From: Metopolophium dirhodum
Taxonomy: Eukaryota > Arthropoda > Insecta > Hemiptera > Aphididae
Direction: 5' to 3'
Assembly (NCBI RefSeq): GCF_019925205.1
Contig: NC_083562.1
Location: forward strand, 19,468,001 to 19,532,000
Length of the DNA: 64,000 bases
Shown: positions 1 to 12,660 of the stretch, piece by piece
Numbering within the stretch: the first letter of the stretch is position 1
Layout of the letters: each line of letters starts with the position of its first letter
The notes under the pieces: generated by a model
The model's database searches: none
Seen by the model: only the letters and a program-made list of their open reading frames with translations
What the model was told of the DNA's origin: nothing
Program-made: the position numbers and the translations under genes

Positions 1-890
1 AAAAAAATACTGAATGAAAACGTTTTTATTAAAAATTTTTTAAATTAATAAATAATAATTCAAATTGGTTTACAAAAAAAATTCTTTATTTACACACTTG
101 GTAGGTAGGTAACGGATGAACCGAAAATATAAAAACATTTTAAGAAAATAAGCATAAATACGAAGAAATCATGAAAACATGCAATTATATTAACTAACCA
201 GAAAAAAACGCATATTGGTAACGGTGTTGTAATAATAGGGATCTCGCCAAAAAAATACGTACTAATAGTTCAAACAAATCATAAAAGCCAACTGTAATAA
301 ATATTAATTTATGAAAAAGTATATTAAAAAGCATTATTATTATAAATGAAACAAAACTATCAACTATGGACCGTGACATAATATAGGTATTTCTATATTT
401 TTAGCTCCATAATTTCTGTTAAAATATTAGGAAAATGTATTAAGTACCGTAAAAGTGCTAAATTTGAGTTATTACTTAAAATATTATATTCATAACAAAT
501 TATAATAGAAAGTTAGGTACTGTTATTCCACATACCTATATATAGTTTAATTTAACTACAACATTCTAGTAGAGTCTGATAAAATTTGGTTCCACGACTT
601 TGATCATACAAACTTTAAATACTAAACTATGGGTCTGAAATTTAGTTTATATAGATCTAAATAATCCAAAACATATATTATTCCTTCAAAATATAAAAAT
701 AAAGTGTCTAGTATTGTAGTAGGTAGGTAACTATCAAAAAAAAAACTAAAATAAATCATACTTGAAATCTATGTACAATATACGTATATTGTAATAAACG
801 TTCAAATGTTTACTATAGTACATTATAAAAAATTAACTTAAGTTCAATATAATACATTATAACAGGTGTTCAAATAAACATTTCATACCA
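1..890. other. AT-rich single-copy flank, no gene seen
   Basis: This stretch is strongly AT-rich with many short A and T runs and stop codons in all frames. I see no repeat unit shared with the satellite to the right, no tRNA-like fold and no convincing exon. A GTAGGTAGGTAAC motif occurs at 101-113 and again at 719-731, a short simple-sequence type common in insect intergenic DNA. The only open frame of note is a 61-codon minus-strand frame at 194-379 that encodes a low-complexity hydrophobic peptide, which I treat as chance. It most likely represents intergenic or intronic DNA. Confidence 0.6.
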
Positions 891-1370
891 CAAATTTTGT
901 TAATTCACACAGTCTCTCTTCAATTTTAAATTTTTCTTCAAATTATCTACAAAACATAAATGTTTAGCAAATTGGAAGACTTGATTAAGTATTTAATCAT
1001 TTATCTAAAAGAGATGTGCCGGGTCGCCACATTACTATATCGAGGGGCCATGGTGCAAGTGTCGTCCATAAATATCATAACATATATTATAATATTAGAA
1101 ATACAAACTTAATATTTCACTAACAGTAAATATTATAAAAAAATATTACGAAATGTACTATACTCATATTATATTATGATTGTATTAGTTACAAACTCTT
1201 GTATTAAGAGTTATGTTTGAGGATTTAATTAATTTCCTAAAAGGAAATGCCTCAAGGTTGCCTCAGTAGGTTAGGTTTACTAATTATTACTAATTATACA
1301 AAATACTGAAAATTAATGAAATCACAAATATTCGTACAATAGAGAGACTGTGCATTGATTTACAAATTTG
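891..1370. repeat. Candidate degenerate inverted-repeat element (MITE-like)
   Basis: The 12-mer CACAGTCTCTCT at 908-919 is matched exactly in reverse complement by AGAGAGACTGTG at 1341-1352. The similarity continues imperfectly outward on both sides: CAAATTTTGTTAATTCA at 891-907 resembles the reverse complement of 1353-1370. Together this gives terminal inverted repeats of about 30 bp around a roughly 480-bp interior with no coding capacity. A small internal hairpin (ATTTCCT at 1232-1238 pairing with AGGAAAT at 1242-1248) lies inside. A non-autonomous DNA transposon remnant would look like this, but no clear target-site duplication is visible and the superfamily cannot be named. Chance pairing in AT-rich DNA is an alternative for the outer part, less so for the 12-bp perfect part. 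Confidence 0.35.
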
Positions 1371-1379
1371 TCTTAAATT

Positions 1380-1815
1380 TACTTTTTGCATAGAGAATAT
1401 GAAGGTGGGCTGGGCTCTTAATATCAAAATATGGAGGACAGGTCTGGGATTTCATATTATCATTAATAGAGTCGCGTTAATCGCTTTTATGTGCTTCAAA
1501 TTGGTTACACGAGTGAGCTGGGTATGGCTCCATCATAGATAATTAAGATATAACATAATGGATAGGACATAATAGTCTTACCAGCGGTCTTCGAGGGAAC
1601 TAAGGTGTCAACAATCTAAGGATCAACTTGATAATCAATCACTTATAAGTTCGGCAACCTGCAACTCAGGAACTTTTTATTCAAAGTGTCCTAATGTAAT
1701 TAGTCATAAGAAGCTAGTTTGGTAAACCTAAGATTAGTGGAAGCTATGGTGATGATAGACGACTACAATCACTGGTCGTGAGCTTTGCAATGATCTTTTC
1801 CTACTAACTATAAAG
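1380..1815. other. Less AT-rich patch, unrecognised
   Basis: The base composition is visibly more balanced here than on either side, with short GC-containing words such as GGTGGGCTGGGC near 1404 and CCAGCGGTCTTCGAGGG near 1581. No frame stays open long enough to suggest an exon, and I recognise no protein motif, tRNA or rRNA fragment. It could be an old transposon fragment, a decayed pseudogene or conserved noncoding DNA. The sequence alone does not decide. Confidence 0.3.
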
Positions 1816-1870
1816 GTATTCGATATTGTAAACATAACAATGAAAGAAAATATTTAAATATTATTAATTT

Positions 1871-1897
1871 GGTTATGTTAGGTTAGGTTAGGATAGG
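1871..1897 (+). repeat. Short TTAGG telomere-like tract
   Basis: Three perfect TTAGG pentamers are visible at 1878-1892, followed by one mismatched unit (ATAGG, 1893-1897) and preceded by a degenerate TTATG. A further TAGGTTAGG occurs at 1267-1275. TTAGG is the canonical telomere repeat of most insects. A tract this short is an interstitial telomere-like site or chance, not a telomere. Confidence 0.5.
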
Positions 1898-2338
1898 ACA
1901 GTAAATTAGACGTTAACTAATTATTATAGTTTTCAACACGGTCTTAAAGACTGTCAGCTAGAGTTGTACCAGTATAGTTATTAAAAACTTAAATACAGCC
2001 ATCATTAAATAATGATTTTTTTAACACAACAAATTATAAAATGTATTTTAAAATATAACAAAATATAATTTTTTTAGAATTATATAAGGTTTTCAATACT
2101 CATGAGCTTTTGTAAATAGAAAATGTATAAAATCAATAGTTTTAATTTAATATATAGTATTGTGTTTTATTATCATACCGTCAAAGAATTCTCAGGGTTT
2201 TCTTTCCACATTTTTTTACATTGTACTAAATCTAATTTTTTTCTGCACATATTTACAAAGACTAAAACAGATATCTGACTATGTTTATATTTGCATTTAG
2301 AAATAATTAGTTTGTTATTTAATATTGACTGTAGACCC

Positions 2339-2410
2339 AGCCAAGCACAATATTATTTTAAATTTATTATTATTTATTATTTTTTATTATTAATTTATTA
2401 TTTTATGTCC
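2339..2410. repeat. TTA/TTATT low-complexity tract
   Basis: The stretch consists almost wholly of irregular TTA, TTATT and TTTATT words and is a degenerate A/T microsatellite. No function is implied. The bases from 2411 to about 2660 hold nothing else I can name and lead into the decayed edge of the satellite. Confidence 0.6.
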
Positions 2411-2660
2411 TTCATAAATTACAATCACATAAAAGAGTCCGTGCAGGACCTTTTTCTGATTTAATTTTTTTGCATCCTTTATAAATTACATTCGTTTTTA
2501 TACATTTTCTAATACATTTATTACGGTGATACACCTCTGATTATAATAACTGTTCGTATTATTATAATGTAAACAATACCTAGTTTTTGGATAATAGTTA
2601 ATATGTATTGCAATATTTAACTTCCAGCGTATTCTTTTCTTTAGTGTTATTTCACACAGA

Positions 2661-2915
2661 TTTCTCAAACAATTTTTTTTTCAATTCATTGAACTCTAGT
2701 AGATTTTTTTGTATAAATATTTTTCAAGGTTAACCGGCTATACCTGGGAGTACGCTGAGTACCCGTGTACTTCTAAAGCGTGTTCCTAATGTAAAATTTT
2801 TTCCACATTTATTTTTTTGTTTTCTAAAATTAATTTGCCTGCAGGCTCCCTCCTTCAATTTTTTGATTCGATTGACATTAAAATTGATAACTTGGTGGTA
2901 CCCCATGAATAATTA
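2661..2915 (+). repeat. Decayed edge monomers of the satellite
   Basis: The first recognisable satellite similarity is weak. GAACTCTAG at about 2690 followed by TTTTTTTGTATAAATATTTTTCAAGG at 2703-2730 aligns, with substitutions and gaps, to the module TAACTCTAG...TTTTGTATAATGATTTGAAAATTGATAAC. A block at about 2793-2915 is clearer: TTTTTTCCACATTT, TTTTCTAAAATTAATTTGCCTGCAGG, an altered T-tract, AAAATTGATAACTTGGTGG and CCCCATGAATAATTATTC. About 60 bases at 2731-2790 do not match the consensus. Loss of identity at the outermost monomers is the usual picture at a satellite edge, where exchange with the interior is rare. Confidence 0.7.
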
Positions 2916-5895
2916 TTCTTTAATGAACTAAATATTTTGAATAGTTTTTTCTGTTTATGTTTCGGGACATTTTAGTTTGAACTTCGTTATGTTTGTTTCT
3001 ACTGTAAACTTTTTTCCAAATTTCTTTTTTGTTTTCTAAAATCAATTTGCCTGCGGGCGCCAACACCTCCCTTCAATTATTTTTTTTTAGTACTGTAACT
3101 CTAGTTGAATATTTTGTATAATGATTTGAAAATTGATAACTTGGTGCCCCATAAATAATCATTCTTCAATGAACTAACTATTTTGAATAGTTTTTTCTAA
3201 ATTTTTTTCCAAATTTCTTTTTTGTTTTCTAAACTCAATTTGCCTGCAGGCGCCAACCCCTCCCTTCAATTTTTTTTTTAGTACTGTAACTCTAGTTGAA
3301 TATTTTGTATCGACTTGAAAATTGATAACTTGGTGCCCCATGAATTCTTTAATGAACTAAATATTTTGAAAAGTTTTTTCTGTTTATGTTTCGGGACATT
3401 TTAGTTTGAACTTCGTTATGTGTGTTTCTACTGTAAACTTTTTTCCAAATTTCTTTTTTATTTTCTAAAATCAATTTGCCTGCGGGCGCCATCACCTCCC
3501 TTCAATTTTTTTTGTTTTAGTACTGTAACTCTAGTTTAATATTTTGTATTGACATGAAAATTTATAACTTGGTGCCCCTCATTCTTTAATGAACTTAATA
3601 TTTTGAATAGTTTTTTCTGTTTATGTTTCGGGACATTTTAGTTTGTACTTCGTTATGTGTGTTTCTACTGTAAACTTTTTTCCAAATTTCTTTTTTATTT
3701 TCTAAAATCAATTTGCCTGCGGGCGCCAACACCTCCCTTCAATTTTTTTTTTATGATTATAACTCTAGCCAAATTTTTTAAACATAGACAATCTGGTACC
3801 CTTTGAATAATTCTTTAATGAACTAAATATTTTGAATAGTTTTTTCTGTTTATGATTCTGGGCATTTTAGTTTGTACTTCGTTATGTGTGTTTCTACTGT
3901 AAACTTTTTTCCAAATTTCTTTTTTATTTTCTAAAATCAATTTGCCTGCGGCCGCCATCACCTCCCTTCAATTTTTTTTGTTTTAGTACTGTAACTCTAG
4001 TTTAATATTTTGTATTGACATGAAAATTTATAACTTGGTGCCCCTCATTCTTTAATGAACTTAATATTTTGAATAGTTTTTTCTGTTTAAGATTCTGGGC
4101 ATTTTAGTTTGTACTTCGTTATGTGTGTTTCTACTGTATACTTTTTTCCAAATTTCTTTTTTATTTTCTAAAATCAATTTGCCTGCGGGCGCCAACACCT
4201 CCCTTCAATTTTTTTTTTATGATTATGACTCTAGCCAAATTTTTTAAACATTGACAATCTGGTACCCTTTGAATAATTCTTTAATGAACTAAATATTTTG
4301 AATAGTTTTTTCTGTTTATGTTTCGGGACATTTTAGTTTGAACTTCATTATGTTTGTTTCTACTGTAAACATTTTTCCAAATTTCTTTTTTGTTTTCTAA
4401 AATCTATTTGCCTGCGGGCGCCAACCCCTCCCTTCAATTTTTTTTTTAGTACTGTAACTCTAGTTGAATATTTTGTATTGACTTGAAAATTGATAACTTG
4501 GTGCCCCATGAATTCTTTAATGAACTAAATATTTTGAATAGTTTTTTCTGTTTATGTTTCGGGACATTTTAGTTTGAACTTCGTTATGTTTGTTTCTACT
4601 GTAAACTTTTTTCCAAATTTCTTTTTTGTTTTCTAAAATCAATTTGCCTGCGGGCGCCAACACCTCCCTTCAATTATTTTTTTTTAGTACTGTAACTCTA
4701 GTTGAATATTTTGTATAATGATTTGAAAATTGATAACTTGGTGCCCCATAAATAATCATTCTTCAATGAACTAACTATTTTGAATAGTTTTTTCTAAATT
4801 TTTTTCCAAATTTCTTTTTTGTTTTCTAAACTCAATTTGCCTGCAGGCGCCAACCCCTCCCTTCAATTTTTTTTTTAGTACTGTAACTCTAGTTGAATAT
4901 TTTGTATCGACTTGAAAATTGATAACTTGGTGCCCCATGAATTCTTTAATGAACTAAATATTTTGAAAAGTTTTTTCTGTTTATGTTTCGGGACATTTTA
5001 GTTTGAACTTCGTTATGTGTGTTTCTACTGTAAACTTTTTTCCAAATTTCTTTTTTATTTTCTAAAATCAATTTGCCTGCGGGCGCCATCACCTCCCTTC
5101 AATTTTTTTTGTTTTAGTACTGTAACTCTAGTTTAATATTTTGTATTGACATGAAAATTTATAACTTGGTGCCCCTCATTCTTTAATGAACTTAATATTT
5201 TGAATAGTTTTTTCTGTTTATGTTTCGGGACATTTTAGTTTGTACTTCGTTATGTGTGTTTCTACTGTAAACTTTTTTCCAAATTTCTTTTTTATTTTCT
5301 AAAATCAATTTGCCTGCGGGCGCCAACACCTCCCTTCAATTTTTTTTTTATGATTATAACTCTAGCCAAATTTTTTAAACATAGACAATCTGGTACCCTT
5401 TGAATAATTCTTTAATGAACTAAATATTTTGAATAGTTTTTTCTGTTTATGATTCTGGGCATTTTAGTTTGTACTTCGTTATGTGTGTTTCTACTGTAAA
5501 CTTTTTTCCAAATTTCTTTTTTATTTTCTAAAATCAATTTGCCTGCGGCCGCCATCACCTCCCTTCAATTTTTTTTGTTTTAGTACTGTAACTCTAGTTT
5601 AATATTTTGTATTGACATGAAAATTTATAACTTGGTGCCCCTCATTCTTTAATGAACTTAATATTTTGAATAGTTTTTTCTGTTTAAGATTCTGGGCATT
5701 TTAGTTTGTACTTCGTTATGTGTGTTTCTACTGTATACTTTTTTCCAAATTTCTTTTTTATTTTCTAAAATCAATTTGCCTGCGGGCGCCAACACCTCCC
5801 TTCATTTTTATGATTTTAACTCTAGCCAAATTTTTTAAACATTGACAATCTGGTACCCTTTGAATAATTCTTTAATGAACTAAATATTTTGAATA
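2916..5895 (+). repeat. Higher-order repeat, 1597-bp period, about 1.9 copies
   Basis: Diagnostic variants recur 1597 bp apart: GTATAATGATTTG at 3116 and 4713, GTATCGACTTG at 3309 and 4906, and the start of the match at 2916 and 4513. Each copy carries A-like monomers, one shorter monomer and several M2-type monomers with TGACATGAAAATTTATAAC. The second copy diverges after a small deletion near 5803 and is lost by about 5895. Confidence 0.85.
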
Positions 5896-8800
5896 GTTTT
5901 TTCTGTTTTTGTTTCGGGACATTTTAGTTTGAACTTCGTTATGTGTGTTTCTACTGTAAACTTTTTTCCAAATTTCTTTTTTATTTTCTAAAATCAATTT
6001 GCCTGCGGCCGCCATCACCTCCCTTCAATTTTTTTTGTTTTAGTACTGTAACTCTAGTTTAATATTTTGTATTGACATGAAAATTGATAACTTGGTGCCC
6101 CTCATTCTTTAATGAACTTAATATTTTGAAAAGTTTTTTCTAAATTTTTTTCAATTTTTTCTTTTGTTTTCTTAAATCTATTTGCCTGCGGGCGCTAACA
6201 CCTCCCTTCAATTTTTTTTTTTTATGATTTTAACTCTAGCCAAATTTTTTAAACATTGACACTCTGGTACCCTTTGAATAATTCTTTAATGAACTAAATA
6301 TTTTGAATAGTTTTTTCTGTTTAAGATTCTGGGCATTTTAGTTTGTACTTCGTTATGTGTGTTTCTACTGTAAACTTATTTCCAAATTTCTTTTTTGTTT
6401 TCTAAAATCAATTTGCCTGCGGGCGCCAACACCTCCCTTCAATTTTTTTTTTATGATTTTAACTCTACCCAAATTTTTTAAACATTGACACTCTGGTACC
6501 CTTTGAATAATTCTTTAATGAACTAAATATTTTGAATAGTTTTTTCTGTTTAAGATTCTGGGCATTTTAGTTTGTACTTCGTTATGTGTGTTTCTACTGT
6601 AAACTTTTTTCCAAATTTCTTTTTTGTTTTCTAAAATCTATTTGCCTGCGGGCGCCAACCCCTGCCTTCAATTTTTTTTTTTTAGTATTGTAACTCTCGT
6701 TAAATATTTTGTATTGACTTGAAAATTGATAACTTGGTGCCCCATGAATTCTTTAATGAACTAAATATTTTGAATAGTTTTTTCTGTTTATGTTTCGGGA
6801 CATTTTAGTTTGAACTTCGTTATGTTTGTTTCTACTGTAAACTTTTTTCCAAATTTCTTTTTTTTTTCTAAAATCAATTTGCCTGCGGGCGCCAACACCT
6901 CCCTTCAATTTTTTTTTTTAGTACTGTAACTCTAGTTGAATATTTTGTATTGACTGAAAATTGATAACTTTGTGCCCCATGAATAATCATTCTTTAATAA
7001 ACTAAATATTTTGAATAGTTTTTTCTGTTTAAGTCTCGGGACATTTTAGTTTGATCTTCGTTATGTGTGTTTTTTCTAAATTTTTTTGCAAATTTTTTTT
7101 TTGTTTTCTAAAATCTATTTGCCTGCGGGCGCCAACCCCTCCCTTCAATTTTTTTTTTAGTACTGTAACTCTAGTTGAATATTTTGTATTTACTTGAAAA
7201 TTGATAACTTGGTGCCCCATGAATTCTTTAATGAACTAAATATTTTGAATAGTTTTTTCTGTTTATGTTTCGGGACATTTTAGTTTGAACTTCGTTATGT
7301 TTGTTTCTACTGTAAACTTTTTTCCAAATTTCTTTTTTGTTTTCTAAAATCAATTTGCCTGCGGGCGCCAACACCTCCCTTCAATTTTTTTTTTTTAGTA
7401 CTGTAACTCTAGTTGAATATTTTGTATTGACTTGAAAATTGATAACTTGGTGCCCCATGAATAATCATTCTTTAATGAATTTAATATTTTGAATAGTTTT
7501 TTCTAAATTTTTTTCAAATTTTTTTTTTGTTTTCTAAAATCTATTTAACTGCGTATGCCAACACCTCCCTTCAATTTTTTTTTTATGATTTTAACTCTAG
7601 CCAAATTTTTTAAACATTGACAATCTGGTACCCTTTGAATAATTCTTTAATGAACTAAATATTTTGAATAGTTTTTCTGTTTAAGTTTCGGGACATTTTA
7701 GTTTGAACTTCGTTATGTGTGTTTTTTCTAAATTTTTTTCCAAATTTTTTTTTTGTTTTCTAAAATCTTTTTGCCTGTGGGCGCCAACCCCTCCCTTCAA
7801 TTTTTTTTTTATTACTGTAACTCTAGTTGATTATTTTGTATTGACTTGAAAATTGATAACTTTTTGCCCCATGAATAATCATTCTTTAATGAACTAAATA
7901 TTTTGAATAGTTTTTTCTGTTTAAGTCTCGGGACATTTTAGTTTGAACTTCGTTATGTTTGTTTCTACTGTAAACTTTTTTCCAAATTTCTTTTTTGTTT
8001 TCTAAAATCAATTTGCCTGCGGGCGCCAACACCTCCCTTCAATTTTTTTTTTTAGTACTGTAACTCTAGTTGAATATTTTGTATTGACTGAAAATTGATA
8101 ACTTTTTGCCCCATGAATAATCATTCTTTAATGAACTAAATATTTTGAATAGTTTTTTCTGTTTAAGTCTCGGGTCATTTTAGTTTGAACTTCGTTATGT
8201 GTGTTTTTTCTAAATTTTTTTCCAAATTTTTTTTTTGTTTTCTAAAATCTATTTGCCTGCGGGCGCCAAACCCTCCCTTCAATTTTTTTTTTATTACTGT
8301 AACTCTAGTTGATTATTTTGTATTGACTTGAAAATTGATAACTTTTTGCCCCATGAATAATCATTCTTTAATGAACTAAATATTTTGAATAGTTTTTTCT
8401 GTTTTTGTTTCGGGACATTTTAGTTTGAACTTCGTTATGTGTGTTTCTACTGTAAACTTTTTTCCAAATTTCTTTTTTATTTTCTAAAATCAATTTGCCT
8501 GCGGCCGCCATCACCTCCCTTCAATTTTTTTTGTTTTAGTACTGTAACTCTAGTTTAATATTTTGTATTGACATGAAAATTGATAACTTGGTGCCCCTCA
8601 TTCTTTAATGAACTTAATATTTTGAAAAGTTTTTTCTAAATTTTTTTCAATTTTTTCTTTTGTTTTCTTAAATCTATTTGCCTGCGGGCGCTAACACCTC
8701 CCTTCAATTTTTTTTTTTTATGATTTTAACTCTAGCCAAATTTTTTAAACATTGACACTCTGGTACCCTTTGAATAATTCTTTAATGAACTAAATATTTT

Positions 8801-10840
8801 GAATAGTTTTTTCTGTTTAAGATTCTGGGCATTTTAGTTTGTACTTCGTTATGTGTGTTTCTACTGTAAACTTATTTCCAAATTTCTTTTTTGTTTTCTA
8901 AAATCAATTTGCCTGCGGGCGCCAACACCTCCCTTCAATTTTTTTTTTATGATTTTAACTCTACCCAAATTTTTTAAACATTGACACTCTGGTACCCTTT
9001 GAATAATTCTTTAATGAACTAAATATTTTGAATAGTTTTTTCTGTTTAAGATTCTGGGCATTTTAGTTTGTACTTCGTTATGTGTGTTTCTACTGTAAAC
9101 TTTTTTCCAAATTTCTTTTTTGTTTTCTAAAATCTATTTGCCTGCGGGCGCCAACCCCTGCCTTCAATTTTTTTTTTTTAGTATTGTAACTCTCGTTAAA
9201 TATTTTGTATTGACTTGAAAATTGATAACTTGGTGCCCCATGAATTCTTTAATGAACTAAATATTTTGAATAGTTTTTTCTGTTTATGTTTCGGGACATT
9301 TTAGTTTGAACTTCGTTATGTTTGTTTCTACTGTAAACTTTTTTCCAAATTTCTTTTTTTTTTCTAAAATCAATTTGCCTGCGGGCGCCAACACCTCCCT
9401 TCAATTTTTTTTTTTAGTACTGTAACTCTAGTTGAATATTTTGTATTGACTGAAAATTGATAACTTTGTGCCCCATGAATAATCATTCTTTAATAAACTA
9501 AATATTTTGAATAGTTTTTTCTGTTTAAGTCTCGGGACATTTTAGTTTGATCTTCGTTATGTGTGTTTTTTCTAAATTTTTTTGCAAATTTTTTTTTTGT
9601 TTTCTAAAATCTATTTGCCTGCGGGCGCCAACCCCTCCCTTCAATTTTTTTTTTAGTACTGTAACTCTAGTTGAATATTTTGTATTTACTTGAAAATTGA
9701 TAACTTGGTGCCCCATGAATTCTTTAATGAACTAAATATTTTGAATAGTTTTTTCTGTTTATGTTTCGGGACATTTTAGTTTGAACTTCGTTATGTTTGT
9801 TTCTACTGTAAACTTTTTTCCAAATTTCTTTTTTGTTTTCTAAAATCAATTTGCCTGCGGGCGCCAACACCTCCCTTCAATTTTTTTTTTTTAGTACTGT
9901 AACTCTAGTTGAATATTTTGTATTGACTTGAAAATTGATAACTTGGTGCCCCATGAATAATCATTCTTTAATGAATTTAATATTTTGAATAGTTTTTTCT
10001 AAATTTTTTTCAAATTTTTTTTTTGTTTTCTAAAATCTATTTAACTGCGTATGCCAACACCTCCCTTCAATTTTTTTTTTATGATTTTAACTCTAGCCAA
10101 ATTTTTTAAACATTGACAATCTGGTACCCTTTGAATAATTCTTTAATGAACTAAATATTTTGAATAGTTTTTCTGTTTAAGTTTCGGGACATTTTAGTTT
10201 GAACTTCGTTATGTGTGTTTTTTCTAAATTTTTTTCCAAATTTTTTTTTTGTTTTCTAAAATCTTTTTGCCTGTGGGCGCCAACCCCTCCCTTCAATTTT
10301 TTTTTTATTACTGTAACTCTAGTTGATTATTTTGTATTGACTTGAAAATTGATAACTTTTTGCCCCATGAATAATCATTCTTTAATGAACTAAATATTTT
10401 GAATAGTTTTTTCTGTTTAAGTCTCGGGACATTTTAGTTTGAACTTCGTTATGTTTGTTTCTACTGTAAACTTTTTTCCAAATTTCTTTTTTGTTTTCTA
10501 AAATCAATTTGCCTGCGGGCGCCAACACCTCCCTTCAATTTTTTTTTTTAGTACTGTAACTCTAGTTGAATATTTTGTATTGACTGAAAATTGATAACTT
10601 TTTGCCCCATGAATAATCATTCTTTAATGAACTAAATATTTTGAATAGTTTTTTCTGTTTAAGTCTCGGGTCATTTTAGTTTGAACTTCGTTATGTGTGT
10701 TTTTTCTAAATTTTTTTCCAAATTTTTTTTTTGTTTTCTAAAATCTATTTGCCTGCGGGCGCCAAACCCTCCCTTCAATTTTTTTTTTATTACTGTAACT
10801 CTAGTTGATTATTTTGTATTGACTTGAAAATTGATAACTT
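5880..10840 (+). repeat. Higher-order repeat, 2496-bp period, two copies
   Basis: The variant TTTGAAAAG occurs at 6125 and 8621, and the matching type B blocks at 7029 and 9525, all 2496 bp apart. The copies run from about 5880 to 8375 and from 8376 to 10840 and look almost identical by eye, including rare variants such as TGCGTATGCC (near 7552 and 10048) and TGTGGGCGCC (near 7774 and 10270). Both ends lie inside conserved monomer landmarks, as expected from unequal exchange. Confidence 0.85.
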
Positions 10841-12542
10841 GGTGCCCCATGAATTCTTTAAGAAACTAAATATTTTGAATAATTTTTTCTGTTTAAGTTT
10901 CGGGGTATTTTAGTTTGAACTTCGTTACGTGTGTTTCTACTGTAATTTTTTCTTTTGTTTTCTTAAATCTATTTGCCTGCGGGCGCTAACACCTCCCTTC
11001 AATTTTTTTTTTTTATGATTTTAACTCTAGCCAAATTTTTTAAACATTGACGATCTGGTGTCCCATGAATAATCATTCTTTAATAAACTAAATATTTTGA
11101 ATAGTTTTTTCTGTTTATGTTTCGGGACATTTTAGTTTGAACTTCGTTATGTTTGTATCTACTGTAAACTTTTTTCCAAATTTCTTTTTTGTTTTCTAAA
11201 ATCAATTTGCCTGCGGGCGCCAACACCTCCCTTCAATTTTTTTTTTTAGTACTGTAACTCTAGTTGAATATTTTTTATTGACTGAAAATTGATAACTTTG
11301 TGCCCCATGAATAATCATTCTTTAATGAACTAAATATTTTGAATAGTTTTTTCTGTTTAAGTCTCGGGACATTTTAGTTTGAACTTCGTTATGTGTTTTT
11401 TCTAAATTTTTTTCCAAATTTTTTTTTTGTTTTCTAAAATCTATTTGCCTGCGGGCGCCAACCCCTCCCTTCAATTTTTTTTTAAGTACTGTAACTCTAG
11501 TTGAATATTTTGTATTGACTTGAAAATTGATAACTTGGTGCCCCATGAATTCTTTAATGAACTAAATATTTTGAATAGTTTGTTCTGTTTATGTTTCGGG
11601 ACATTTTTGTTTGAGCTTCGTTATGTTTGTTTCTAAGGTAAACTTTTTTCCAAATTTCTTTTTTGTTTTCTAAAATCAATTTGCCTGCGGGTGCCAACAC
11701 CTCCCTTCAATTTTTTTTGTTTAGTACTGTAACTCTAGTTGAATATTTTGTATTGACTGAAAATTGATAACTTTGTGCCCCATGAATAATCATTCTTTAA
11801 TGAAGTAAATATTTTGAATAGTTTTTTCTGTTTAAGTCTCGGGACATTTTATTTTGAACTTCGTTATGTGTGTTTTTTCTCAATTTTTTTCCAAATTTTT
11901 TTTTTGTTTTCTAAAATCTATTTAACTGCGGGTGCCAACACCTATCTTCAATTTTTTTTTTATGATTTTAACTCTAGCCTAATTTTTTAAACATTGACAA
12001 TCTGGTACCCTTTGAATAATTCTTTAATGAACTAAATATTTTGAATAGTTTTTTCTGTTTAAGATTCTGGGCATTTTAGTTTGTACTTCGTTATGTGTGT
12101 TTCTACTGTAAACTTTTTTCCAAATTTCTTTTTTGTTTTCTAAAATCAATTTGCCTGCGGGCGCCAACACCTCCCTTCAATTTTTTTTTTTTAGTATTGT
12201 AACTCTCGTTGAATATTTTGTATTGACTTGAAAATTGATAACTTGGTGCCCCATGAAAAATCATTCTTTAATGAACTTAATATTTTGAATAGTTTTTTCT
12301 AAATTTTTTTCAAATTTTTTTTTTTGTTTTCTAAAATCTATTTGCCTGCGGGCGCCAACCCCTCCCTTCAATTTTTCTTTTAGTACTTTAACTCTAGTTG
12401 AATATTTTGTATTGACTTGAAAATTGATAACTTGGTGCCCCATGAATTCTTTAATGAACTAAATATTTTGAAAAGTTTTTTCTGTTTATGTTTCGGGACA
12501 TTTTAGTTTGAACTTCGTTATGTTTGTTTCTACTGTAAACTT

Positions 12543-12660
12543 TTTTGTTTTCTATAATCTATTTGCCTGCGGGCGCCAACACCTTCCTTCAATTTTTTTT
12601 TATAATTTAACTTTACCCGAATATTTTGAACATTGATAACCTGGTGCCATACAATTCTTC
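12543..12660 (+). repeat. Rare satellite variant with aberrant left module
   Basis: This monomer segment reads TTTTCTATAATC in the tail, lacks CCAAATTTC, has ACACCTTCCTTCAA, TATAATTTAACTTTACCCG, TATTTTGAACATTGATAACC and GGTGCCATACAATTC. It mixes features of the M2 left module (AACATTGA) and the common one (GATAAC). It appears only here and at 22576-22693, exactly 10033 bp later, and is therefore a good single marker of the large duplication. Confidence 0.75.

Noticed and set aside
194..379. 61-codon minus-strand open frame as a small membrane-protein gene
   Set aside because: It is hydrophobic because the DNA is AT-rich. No conserved motif, splice context or codon bias supports it, and a frame of this length is expected by chance.
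1380..1815. Fragment of rRNA, tRNA or mitochondrial DNA
   Set aside because: The more balanced composition prompted a look, but no conserved rRNA word, cloverleaf or mitochondrial gene motif could be recognised.
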